Below are positions 36,131-45,419 of a stretch of 64,000 nucleotides of DNA, in pieces. A model generated the notes under the pieces. It was not told the DNA's origin, searched no databases, and was given only the letters and a program-made list of their open reading frames with translations. Numbering within the stretch: position 1 is the first letter of the stretch; every line of letters starts with the position of its first letter. Origin of the DNA: CAWEBF01 sp963807235 (GTDB lineage: Bacteria > Acidobacteriota > Vicinamibacteria > Vicinamibacterales > UBA2999); assembly GCA_963807235.1 (NCBI GenBank), contig CAWEBF010000015.1, positions 324,772 to 388,771 on the forward strand, read 5' to 3'. The position numbers and the translations under genes are program-made.

Positions 36131-37306
36131 CTACGCCATCAAGGCGGGGATGGCGCGCGCAGTTGCTGAGTTGGGAAACACGCGGTCCAGCTGGGCCGGC
36201 GTGAGGTCGAAGGCGGCGGCGACGACCGTCTTGAGGAGCGCGCGCGTGTCGAGGGTCGGCTTCAGATCGCGGCCTTCGAAGAGCGCGTTCGCAGCCAGCC
36301 CCGGCCAGTCAGCCACGACCGAGGATCGCGCCAGGCGCGGGCCGAGCACGAACCCCGCCCCGGCGGTGCCGTGATCGGTGCCGCGTGTGCCGTTGGGGCG
36401 CGCCGTGCGGCCGAACTCGGTCATCACGACCACGGTGGTGGAATCCCAGGCGGGTCCCATCTCGGTGCGGAAAGTAACCAGGCCTTCAGCCAGCTGGCCC
36501 AGCAACCGGTCGAGTGCACCGCCGGCCAGACCCTGGTTCGCGTGTGTGTCCCAGCCGCTGAGCTCCATGGCCGCCACGTTGGGGCCTCCATCGGTGCGAA
36601 GAATCCGGGCGGCCGCCGTCATGAGCGCCACGGCGCCGTCGCGGCGCGCGCGGCCTCGTGCCATCGCTTCCTCCCCCACCATCTCCTGCTGCGCAATCGC
36701 GGCCTCGAACCGGTTGTGCAGCACGGCGTCGGCTCGGTACAGCGCCGCCAGGCGTTCGCGGAAGCTGTCGTCCACCACGCCGAGTTGTGTCGGCGACCAG
36801 CTCTGCACGTCATAGGTGCCGGTCAGCGACAACGGCATGCCCGCGGCGATGGCAATGCCCGCTCGCGTGCCCGACATCGCCTGCAGCAGGCGGTTCAGCC
36901 ATCCGTCCGACGAGCCGAGCGGCTTGTCGAGGCCCGACTCCAGGATCGCCTGGCCGTCGAAGTGGCTGCGCGTGCGGTGCGGGATGGCCATGGCGTGCGC
37001 CACGGCCAGCTGGCCCTGGTCCCAGAACGTCCGCAGCGGTGCCAGACCCGGCGCCAGACCGAAGGTGTCGTCCAGCATCGACAGCGCGGACGCGTCGTAG
37101 GCGAAGCCCTCGCGCAGGCTGCGGTACGACGGATCGCCGGCGGGCACCACGGCCGCCAGCCCGTCGAAGCCGCCGCGCAACAGCAGGAAGACGAAGCGGC
37201 CCGGCTGTCGCACCTGGCCGAATGCCACCGACGGCAGGGCGAATGTCGCCAACCCGCCGTAGCACATCGACTGGACGAACGCGCGACGATGCATCTGCGA
37301 GCTCAC
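36131..37306 (-). CDS. DUF1501 exported protein
   Basis: About 391 residues, intact. GTG at 37306 is preferred because GGAGG lies 5 bases upstream; the ATG at 37294 follows in frame. The N-terminus MHRRAFVQSMCYGGLATFAL has an RR and a hydrophobic stretch like a Tat signal. Sulfatase-like core of the DUF1501 family: RFVFLLLRGGFDGLAAVVPA, AMAIPHRTRSHFDGQAILES, VVVMTEFGRTARPNGTRGTD followed by HG. DUF1501 proteins are almost always encoded with DUF1800 proteins, as here (2-base gap). Confidence 0.92.
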   Translation of the reverse strand: MSSQMHRRAFVQSMCYGGLATFALPSVAFGQVRQPGRFVFLLLRGGFDGLAAVVPAGDPSYRSLREGFAYDASALSMLDDTFGLAPGLAPLRTFWDQGQLAVAHAMAIPHRTRSHFDGQAILESGLDKPLGSSDGWLNRLLQAMSGTRAGIAIAAGMPLSLTGTYDVQSWSPTQLGVVDDSFRERLAALYRADAVLHNRFEAAIAQQEMVGEEAMARGRARRDGAVALMTAAARILRTDGGPNVAAMELSGWDTHANQGLAGGALDRLLGQLAEGLVTFRTEMGPAWDSTTVVVMTEFGRTARPNGTRGTDHGTAGAGFVLGPRLARSSVVADWPGLAANALFEGRDLKPTLDTRALLKTVVAAAFDLTPAQLDRVFPNSATARAIPALMA

Positions 37307-37308
37307 GG

Positions 37309-38757
37309 TTACCTCCACTGGAACGCGGGCCCGGCGAGCGCCAGGGCGATGCGTTCGTCTCTGCTGATGGACGTGTCGGCCAGCATGGACGACAGTGGCG
37401 TCGCGGAGGACGCGTCCACGACGCCCAGCAGCGATGTGGGATCGACGTCGCGGACACCAGGCCGCCGGGCCATCGAGCGCGCCAGCTCGCCCCGGTTGAG
37501 CAGCGAATCCGGGTCGGCCCATTCCTGCATGGTGTCGCCGTAGCCCTTGGGCGCGGCCGGAGACCACAGCGGCTGCCGCAGCTGACGCAGCAGCGGACCC
37601 ACGTTCTCGTTCACGTCGGTCGTCCCCAGTGCCCGCAGCACCGCCACCAGCCAATCCTGCGGTGTGCGGAACTTCCGCTTGTCCTCCTGCCAGGCGTCGG
37701 GCAGATCGATCAGCGCGCCCGCCACGGCCCGCAGGTCGCCGCCGCTCGAACGAAACGTCTCCGCCACGCGGTCCACGGCCGCCGCCGGCGGCTCGTCGCT
37801 CACGAAGTGCGCGACCAGCTTGCGGGCCACGAAGCGCGCGGTGGATGGATGCGCGCAGAGCACCTTGATGGCGCGCTCCGCCTCGCCCGCACCGTCCTCG
37901 CCATAGCGTGTGCCGAGCAGCGTCTTGGCGCCGGGCTCGTGCAACGCCTCCCGAAAGACGAACCGGATCGGACCGTCGGGCGATGGGGCCCGATCGCGCG
38001 CTCCCCGGCCGCGACGACCGCCTCCCACGCGCATCGCGGCAGCCGCGCCAGGGCCGGCGATACCGTCGATGGTCCAACCCGTGAGCATTCGTGCCAGCTC
38101 CTGGACGTCCTGCTGGGTGTAACCGCCATCGACGCCCAGCGTGTGCAGCTCCAGCAGCTCACGCGCGTAGTTCTCGTTCAGGCCGCGCCGCGTCGTGGCC
38201 TGGGGCTGCCCGGCCCGCTGACGGCCGGCGCCTTGGCCGAGCGTCGCCAGCTGCGAGGCTGGACCGATCGACTGGAAGTTGTCCAGGTAGGCCAGCATCG
38301 CCGGATGCCTGGCGGAGGCCAGCACCATGTCCTCGAAGCGGCCCAGCACGTGAGGGCGAATGACGTCGCGCTCGTAGCTGCCGGCCAGCGGGGCCACCAG
38401 CACCTTGGCGCCCACGGACACACAGAGATGATTCGACCAGAAGGCCACCAGCCGTTCGACGAACGGCCGCTCGGTGGTCACGCGCGCGTTGAGCGCCTGC
38501 CGCTGTTCCGCCGCCGCGACCTGCTGGAGGCGACGCCGCGCCTGGCGGCGTTCGGCATCATCCCCCTGCGCCAGCTGACGAAAGCCACGCACGGCATCGG
38601 CGACGGCCTCGGGGTCGGCGCCGGCCGGCGGCGTCAGGCGGGGCGCGTCGCCGCGCAGCTGCGACCGAAGCCAGCCGCGCGGGTCCGAGAGGCGGCGGGC
38701 CTCCCCCACCCGGGCGCCCAAGCCGAATCGATTGAGGGCTCGAAGGGCAGCGTCCAT
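37309..38757 (-). CDS. DUF1800 protein
   Basis: 482 residues, intact. Alpha-helical family of unknown function: ALRALNRFGLGARVGEARRL, RPFVERLVAFWSNHLCVS, NENYARELLELHTLGVDGGY, TQQDVQELARMLTGWTID, RFVARKLVAHFVSDEPP. First gene of a two-gene operon with DUF1501. The pair is common in Acidobacteriota, Planctomycetota and Proteobacteria and is suspected to act at the envelope on a polysaccharide, but this is not established. Confidence 0.93.
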   Translation of the reverse strand: MDAALRALNRFGLGARVGEARRLSDPRGWLRSQLRGDAPRLTPPAGADPEAVADAVRGFRQLAQGDDAERRQARRRLQQVAAAEQRQALNARVTTERPFVERLVAFWSNHLCVSVGAKVLVAPLAGSYERDVIRPHVLGRFEDMVLASARHPAMLAYLDNFQSIGPASQLATLGQGAGRQRAGQPQATTRRGLNENYARELLELHTLGVDGGYTQQDVQELARMLTGWTIDGIAGPGAAAAMRVGGGRRGRGARDRAPSPDGPIRFVFREALHEPGAKTLLGTRYGEDGAGEAERAIKVLCAHPSTARFVARKLVAHFVSDEPPAAAVDRVAETFRSSGGDLRAVAGALIDLPDAWQEDKRKFRTPQDWLVAVLRALGTTDVNENVGPLLRQLRQPLWSPAAPKGYGDTMQEWADPDSLLNRGELARSMARRPGVRDVDPTSLLGVVDASSATPLSSMLADTSISRDERIALALAGPAFQWR

Positions 38758-38771
38758 ACATCAGGTCTGAC

Positions 38772-38803
38772 GGCGGCAAGGCCCCAGTGGTTGCCTTGCC
38801 GCC
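38772..38803. other. 11-bp perfect intergenic hairpin
   Basis: GGCGGCAAGGC (38772-38782) and GCCTTGCCGCC (38793-38803) with a 10-base loop, just upstream of the DUF1800 start. No T tract follows on either strand, so a terminator role is doubtful. Confidence 0.5.
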
Positions 38804-38817
38804 CAACGGCGCTGTTG

Positions 38818-38875
38818 GTCGTTAGTCGTTAGTCGTCTGTCGTTCGGGCCTGGAGCCTGGAGCCTGGAGCCTGGG
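38818..38875. repeat. Two abutting heptamer arrays, GTCGTTA x4 and GCCTGGA x4
   Basis: GTCGTTA-type units occupy 38818-38845 (two perfect, two variant), then after 2 bases GCCTGGA-type units occupy 38848-38875. The array ends 6 bases before the stop of the hydrolase gene (38881). Two different units side by side show that the 7-bp period, not the sequence, is what is shared. Confidence 0.88.
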
Positions 38876-38880
38876 GCCCT

Positions 38881-41168
38881 TCAAAGCCGCGCCGTCGTAT
38901 TTCCCCCGGCCGGGAGCTTGCTTTCGATCCAGCTCCGCAGCACCTCGAAGATTTCCTTGCGGTTGGTCTCCACCATCGCAAAGTGGCTGTTGCCCGTGAT
39001 GCCACGGTCTTTCAGGTTCACGTACTCGGCGGCGGCGCCCGACTGTTTCAGCGCCGGCAGCAGCTGGCGGCCGAACGTGAAGCCCGAGTTCTCGGCCTCG
39101 AAGTACAGGATCGGGATGTTCTTCAGGTTTGCCAGCGGTTGTGCGGCGCCCCCCTGGCCGATGAGCGGGGCCGGAGCGCCTTCGAAGCACACGATCGCCT
39201 TCACCAGGCGGGGCCGCGCATCGGCGGTCAGCCACCCGAACGGCCCGCCGGCCGAGTGCGTCTGGATGATCGCCGGGCCGATCTTGTCGAGCAGCATCGC
39301 GCCGCGGCTCTTCCACAGCTCCGTCATCGCCGCGTTGTTGGTGGGAGCGGCGTTCGACGACGCCATCCACTGATCGAGAAGCGGATCGCCCGGCAGTCCC
39401 GTACCCGTCCAGCGGCGCGGCGTGCCGGTGGCTGCACGCCGCAGCTGCGCCGACACGAAATCGTACGTCGGCATGGCGCCGACCGGGCCCGTGGTGTCGG
39501 GATGATTCGGCACGCGGCCGTGTCCGGGGCGGTCCACCAGGTACACCTGGTACCCGGCCTGCACGTAGTAGTGCGCCCAGCTGGCGTTGCCGTCGAGCCC
39601 CATGTAGTCGGTGCTCTGACCGCCGCCGCCATGCACGAGCACGATCGGAATGGGCTGCCGGATCTGCTCGGGGATCGGGTACTGCACGTAGATCTGCCCC
39701 GAGACGATCGTGCCGTAGTCCATCTTCCTGGGCTCGGCGCCGATCCAGAAGTAGCCCATGTCGGCCAGCCGCATCGCCGTGGAGTCGGTGCCGCGCTTCT
39801 TGTAGGCCGGGGCGCTGCCGGTGACGTTCTTGTCCAGCCAGTTCAGGATTGGCTGCAGCACCTCGCGGTTGTTCTTCTCCACCATCATCATGTGGCTGTT
39901 GCCGCGCAGGCCGGCATCACGCTCGATGCGGAGTTCCTCCGCTTTCACACCCGCCTGCTTCAAGAACGCGACCTGGCCAGGATTGCCGGGGGCCGCGTTG
40001 GATGCCGGCGCGGTCACGCTCAGCACCAGCGTGTTCTTCAGCTTCGGGAGCTTGCGTGCGGGCTCGGCCTGGAGGAAGTAGCCGTCGACGTCGGGTTCCG
40101 GGCTCTCGACGCGCACGACCTTGATCTCCGACGGATCGGCGACCGGTGGATCGTAGGTGACCGGAATCGACGACAGTCCCCACCGGTTGCCGCCGGCGAA
40201 CGCGGTGCCGGCGCCTTCGATGATCACCGTGGCCCTCACGAGATTGGGACGCGCCTCGGCCACCAGCAGGCCGAACGGGCCCGCCGGCCGAGTGCGTCAT
40301 GATGATCGCCGGGCCAATCTTGTCGAGCAGCTCGGCTCCCGCTTCCCGCCACGTGGCGTGCGCTACGTTCGGCGTACCCGCGGGCTGTTGATTCGCCGGC
40401 ACCGGCGGACCGGCAGGCGCGGCTCCGCCCGGCCCACCCTGCCTGCCGGCGGGACCGCCTTGACGACCCGCGCCGCCCGGCTGTTGCTGCTGCACGTAGC
40501 TGCCGCCCTGCGAGGCGATGAACCCATTCACCTCGGGGTCGCCCACCTTGCCCGGACCCGGCCACTGCGTGTGGTTGCGGCGGAACTTGTCGGTGTTGTC
40601 GGGCGCCGGCGGAATGAAGTTGCCCTGCAGGCCCTCCATCGTGTTCGCGCGCGCGGGGAAGCCGCCGTGCACGTACGGGTGTAGGGGCGAGCGGCCGTGG
40701 CCGGGTCTATCGACGACGTAGACCCGATAGCCCTCGGCGGCGAGGTACTGGAACCAGCCCGGACGCCCATCGGGTGTGCCCATCCAATCCAGGCCCTGCC
40801 CTCCGCCGCCGTGCACGAGCACGATCGGAAACGGCTTGCGAACGCGCGACGGCACCATGTACCTCGACGTACATCTGCTGTCCGCCGACGAAGCTGCCCA
40901 TTGCGGTGTCGGCGCGCTTCACGTTCACCCACATGTAGCTCCACTCGGACAGGTCGAGCGCCAGCTTTTGCGCAGCGGGGCCGCCCGCGGCCTGCGCCGC
41001 CAGGCCCGCGGCAGCAGCCTCGTTGCCGGCCAGCGCGCCGAGCGCCGACGCCGCGGCTCCGGCGATGCCCAGCGCGGTCGCGCGCTTCATGAACTCGCGG
41101 CGCGATACGCCGCCGTCCGCGAAGCGGCGATAGAGATCCAGCACGTCGTCATGTGAAGGCGTCGTCAT
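38881..41168 (-). CDS. Tat-exported protein with two tandem alpha/beta hydrolase domains, two indels
   Basis: About 760 residues. The N-terminus contains SRREFMKRATALGIAGAAAS, a twin-arginine signal. Two alpha/beta hydrolase domains follow, each with the same landmarks: FPIVLVHGGGGQGLDWMG and IPIVLVHGGGGQSTDYMG (oxyanion strand); VDRPGHGRSPLHPY and VDRPGHGRVPNHPD; IGPAIIMTHSAGG and IGPAIIQTHSAGG (nucleophile Ser); RGNSHMMMVEKNN and TGNSHFAMVETNR (catalytic His). A Gly/Pro/Gln-rich insertion lies in the first domain. Indels near 40865 and 40275 fall inside conserved text, so one continuous gene is inferred. The substrate is unknown. Confidence 0.78.
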
Positions 41169-41184
41169 GGGTGCATTCCTCTTT

Positions 41185-41223
41185 GGCTTCCGAGCTTCCG
41201 GCTTCCGGAGTGCCGGCTTCCGG
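41185..41223. repeat. Heptamer array, unit GGCTTCC (imperfect)
   Basis: Three GGCTTCC units separated by 8-base variants (GAGCTTCC, GGAGTGCC). It lies upstream of the hydrolase start and has the same unit as 10019-10046. Confidence 0.75.
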
Positions 41224-41243
41224 CCTGAAGAATACTCCCTTGC

Positions 41244-41552
41244 TCAGCCGCCTGCGATGGCGCCGACGACCAGAAACGGTTCGGCGCCCGAGACTACGCG
41301 CTCGGGCAGCACGAAGTCGGGCTGTTCGAGCGACAGGTCCTCCTGACACGCGAAAAAACGCAAGAAAGCGCGCCGCTTTTGCGTGTCGTGATCGCGAATG
41401 GTGCCTAGCAGCACGGGATAGGAGCGCTCCACCGCGTCCAGCACCGAGCCCACCGTGACGGTCCCGTCGACGGGGACCGTGATCTCCCCGTTCACCTTCG
41501 CCAGCGTGCGCAAGTGAAACGGAAGCTCGACGCGGATCTGGTGAACGCTCAC
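41244..41552 (-). CDS. MoaD/ThiS-like beta-grasp protein
   Basis: 102 residues, intact. The GTG start overlaps the stop of the BNR-repeat gene (GTGA, 41549-41552). The fold is visible in IRVELPFHLRTLAKVNGEIT, TVGSVLDAVERSYPVLLGTI and FLVVGAIAGG. The C-terminal Gly-Gly is the hallmark used for adenylation and thiocarboxylation or conjugation. No molybdopterin or thiamine genes are nearby. Its constant partner appears to be the BNR protein encoded upstream. Confidence 0.86.
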   Translation of the reverse strand: MSVHQIRVELPFHLRTLAKVNGEITVPVDGTVTVGSVLDAVERSYPVLLGTIRDHDTQKRRAFLRFFACQEDLSLEQPDFVLPERVVSGAEPFLVVGAIAGG

Positions 41553-42664
41553 TTCAGCGTCTGGACCTCGACCGAGTACACGGCCGGCAGCGAGTTGACG
41601 ATAGGCGCCCAGGTGTCGCCCGCATCCGCTGACGCGTACACCTGGCCGCCAGTGGTGCCGAAGTAGATGCCGCACTTGTCCAGCGAGTCCACCGCCATCG
41701 CATCGCGCAGCACGTTCACGTAGCAGTCCTGCTGCGGCAGCCCCTTGGTCAGCGGCTCCCACTCCTCGCCGCCCGAGCGGCTGCGGTACACGCGCAGCTG
41801 GCCGTCCAGCGGGAAGTGCTCCGAGTCGCTCTTGATCGGCACGACGTAGATCGTCTCCGGCTCGTGCGCGTGCACGTCGATCACGAAGCCGAAGTCGGTC
41901 GGCAGGTTGCCGCTGACCTCGCGCCAGTTGTCGCCGGAGTCGTCGGTGCGCAGCACGTCCCAGTGCTTCTGCATGAAGAGGACGTTCGGGCGCGACGGGT
42001 GCATCGCGATGCGGTGGACACAGTGACCGACCTCCGCCTCCGGGTCGGGGATGTACTGGGACCGCAAGCCCCTGTTGATCGCCTTCCAGGAGACACCGGC
42101 GTCGTCGCTGCGAAACGCACCGGCCGCGGAGATGGCGATGAACATCCGCTTCGCGTTGCTCGGGTCCAGCACGATCGTGTGCAACCCCAGGCCGCCCGCA
42201 CCGGGCGCCCACTTGGATCCGGACCCGTGCTCGCGCAGTCCCTTCAGCTCGTTCCAGTTCTGGCCGCCGTCGGTGGACTGAAACAGTGCGGCATCCTCCA
42301 CGCCCGCGTAGACAACGTCGGGATCGGTGAGCGACGGCTCCACGTGCCAGACGCGCTTGAACTCCCACGGGTGCGGCGTGCCGTCGTACCACTGGTGGGT
42401 GCCGGGCACGCCCTCGTAGGCGAACTTGTTGCCGACCGGCTCCCAGGTGACGCCGCCGTCGTTCGACCGCTGCATCACCTGGCCGAACCAGCCGCTCGTC
42501 TGCGACGCATAGATGCGATTGGGATCCGCGGGAGAACCCTTGAGGTGATACATCTCCCAGCCTGCGAAGAACGGCCCGCTGACGTCCCAGTTCTTTCGCG
42601 CGCCATCCGACGTCAGCACGAAAGCGCCCTTCTTGGTCCCGACCAGTACCCGTACGCGGCTCAT
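41549..42664 (-). CDS. BNR/sialidase-like beta-propeller protein
   Basis: 371 residues, intact, no signal peptide. Repeated Asp-box motifs (SNDGGVTWEPV, STDGGQNWNELK, SDDAGVSWKAIN, TDDSGDNWREVS, SADAGDTWAPIV) give a multi-bladed propeller as in exo-alpha-sialidases and photosystem assembly factors. The Arg triad of true sialidases is not evident, so it is more likely a binding or unassigned enzyme. It is translationally coupled to a MoaD-like protein, a pairing that I recognise from other genomes but cannot explain. Confidence 0.85.
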   Translation of the reverse strand: MSRVRVLVGTKKGAFVLTSDGARKNWDVSGPFFAGWEMYHLKGSPADPNRIYASQTSGWFGQVMQRSNDGGVTWEPVGNKFAYEGVPGTHQWYDGTPHPWEFKRVWHVEPSLTDPDVVYAGVEDAALFQSTDGGQNWNELKGLREHGSGSKWAPGAGGLGLHTIVLDPSNAKRMFIAISAAGAFRSDDAGVSWKAINRGLRSQYIPDPEAEVGHCVHRIAMHPSRPNVLFMQKHWDVLRTDDSGDNWREVSGNLPTDFGFVIDVHAHEPETIYVVPIKSDSEHFPLDGQLRVYRSRSGGEEWEPLTKGLPQQDCYVNVLRDAMAVDSLDKCGIYFGTTGGQVYASADAGDTWAPIVNSLPAVYSVEVQTLK

Positions 42665-42718
42665 GCGTTTCCTCCTGCGATGTGAAGCCGGTATTCTATC
42701 GCGCGGAGGATCACTCTC

Positions 42719-43927
42719 ATGACCGTGACGACGTGGCCACGACTGGTTCGAGCGGCGCTCTTCGTCTCGGCGTTCGGTGCCTTGGTCCCATCGACCAGCC
42801 TGCTGGCCCAGGATGCCCGGCCCGCTGCACCTACTGTCGTCTCGCCCGAGGTGTCATCCGATCGCAAGGTCACGCTGCGCGTGTTCGCACCACGCGCCGA
42901 ATCGGTGCGATTGAATGCGAGTGACATCCCCGGTGTCGCGTTCGCCCAGGGCGTCACGATGACCAGGAACGACGCGGGCGTATGGGAGGCAACGCGTCGG
43001 CCCGGTCCCCGCCGGGGCGTACCGCTACGCGTTCGTCGTGGACGGCGTGTCTACCTTGGACCCGCGCAACCCCGCGACCAGCGAGTCGAACACCAACGCG
43101 TGGAGCCTGGTCTACGTGCCGGGCTCGCCGGTGTCCGACACGAAGGACGTGCCCCGGGGCAGCGTGGCCGAAGTCACCTACCGCTCGGAGTCGCTGGGCG
43201 TGTTTCGGCGCATGCACGTCTACACGCCGCCTGACTATGAGACATCCACGCGCCGGTATCCGGTGTTGTATCTGCTGCACGGGGCCGGCGACAGCGACGA
43301 CTCCTGGACCACCGCCGGCCGGGCTGGCTTCATCCTGGACAACCTGATCGCCGCCAGGACCGCCAGGGAGATGGTGGTCGTGATGCCAGCAGGCCACACA
43401 CCCGCGCCCGCCGCCGGCAACCCCGTCTCCGCGAGCGCGAATGCCGCGTTTGCCGGCGACTTCCTGGGGAGCGTGGTGCCGTACGTCGAGAAGCACTATC
43501 GCGTGGCCACCGACCGCGCCAGCACGGCCATCGCGGGCCTGTCGATGGGGGGCGGGCAGACGCTCGACATCGCCGCATCCCGCCTGGACAAGTTCGGCTA
43601 CGTGGGCGTGTTCAGCTCGGGCCTCTTCGGCGTGTTCTCGATTCCCGGGCGCGGCGCGCCGCCGCCGGCGCCGTGGTCCCCCGGCTCGAGCGACTGGGAG
43701 AAGCAGCATGCTGCCGCCCTGGCCGACGCGAAGGCGAAGAAGGGGCTGAAGCTGTTCTGGTTCGCAACCGGCCGCGACGACTTCCTGGTGCAAGTCACCC
43801 GGTCCACGGTCGATCTCTTCAAAGCCCACGGCTTCACGCCGGTCTACCAGGAAGGCGACGGCGGCCACACGTGGATCAATTGGCGCGACTACCTGAGCCG
43901 CTTCGCGCCGCAGCTGTTCCGGCAATC

Positions 43928-43931
<4 letters not shown>
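42719..43931 (+). CDS. Exported CE1-like esterase with N-terminal CBM48/E-set domain, one indel
   Basis: About 403 residues. Signal peptide to LLAQD; an immunoglobulin-like CBM48 domain (SDRKVTLRVFAPRAESVRLN, GVWEAT); frame change near 42995; then YRYAFVVDGVSTLDPRNPA and an esterase-D-like alpha/beta hydrolase: YPVLYLLHGAGDSDDSW, nucleophile Ser in AIAGLSMGGGQTLDIA, GRDDFL for the Asp, and DGGHTWINWRDY for the His. The architecture matches feruloyl or acetyl-xylan esterases and enterochelin-esterase-like enzymes. The stop overlaps the next ATG (ATGA). Confidence 0.87.
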
Positions 43932-44513
<582 letters not shown>

Positions 44514-44520
44514 CTGCGGT

Positions 44521-44552
44521 TTGTGAATTGTGAATTGTGAATTGTGAATTGA
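44521..44552. repeat. Heptamer tandem array, unit TTGTGAA x4
   Basis: Four perfect TTGTGAA units and a partial fifth, 7 bases after the redoxin stop and 15 bases before the next ATG. Confidence 0.92.
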
Positions 44553-44566
44553 TACGCGAGGCTCGC

Positions 44567-45419
44567 ATGTTGTGGATACGGCTCGTCGCGATCGTGATGC
44601 TGGCGATGCTCTTCTCGCCGAGCGTACGGGCCCAATGGTTGGCGCATCCGGAGCGGAGCGCGCCGCGGCGTGCCGACGGCACGGTCAACCTGGACGCACC
44701 GGCACCTCGCACCGCGGACGGCAAGCCGGACTTCACCGGCGTGTGGGTAAACGCCTGGTTCGTGAACGGACGCGTGCAGCCGCTGCCGGTCTCGCCGCCC
44801 GGCGAGCCGCCGGCCGCGACCTTCGGCGACGTGTTCGCCAACTTCCAGCAGCCGCTGCCGTTGCTGCCGTGGGCGGCTCAGTTGAAGGCGGCCCGCAAGG
44901 AGCAAGAAAGCAAGGAAAACCCCGATGCCCATTGCCTGCCGATGGGCCTCATCCAGTTCCACATGCACCCGCAGCCGCGCAAGGTGCTGCAGACGCCCGA
45001 TGTGCTGGTGATCCTGTACGAAGGCAATGCCGGCATCCGGCAGATCTTCACCGACGGCCGGGCGCTGCCGCCTCCGGATGCGCAGCCGTGGTGGTACGGC
45101 TACTCAGTGGGCCGGTGGGACGGCGACACGTTCGTAGTGGAAACCACCAGCTTCAGGGACGGCGGATGGCTGGACATCGACGGCAGCCCGCTCACCGATG
45201 CCGCGAAGATGACCGAGCGCTGGCGCCGCGCTGAACTACGGCACCATCCAGATCGACGTGACCATCGACGATCCGAAGGCCTACAGCCGGCCCTTCTCGC
45301 TGCGCGTCCACCATCGCCTGATGGTGGACGGCAAGTTCGATGCGGACCTCATCGAGTTCGTGTGCCAGGAGAACAACAAGGCACCGCAGCTCATGGTGGG
45401 CAAAGGCAGCAGACCTTAG
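44567..45419 (+). CDS. Secreted GRWDGDTFVVET-motif protein, one indel
   Basis: About 284 residues. Signal peptide (IVMLAMLFSPSVRAQW), then GKPDFTGVWVNAWFVNG, CLPMGLIQFHMHPQPRKVLQ, TPDVLVILYEGNAGIRQIFT and the hallmark GRWDGDTFVVETTSFRDGG; frame change near 45228; then TIDDPKAYSRPFSLRV. It belongs to the same broad family as the proteins at 10049 and 11353 but to a different subgroup. Unknown function. It ends directly at a heptamer array. Confidence 0.72.
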
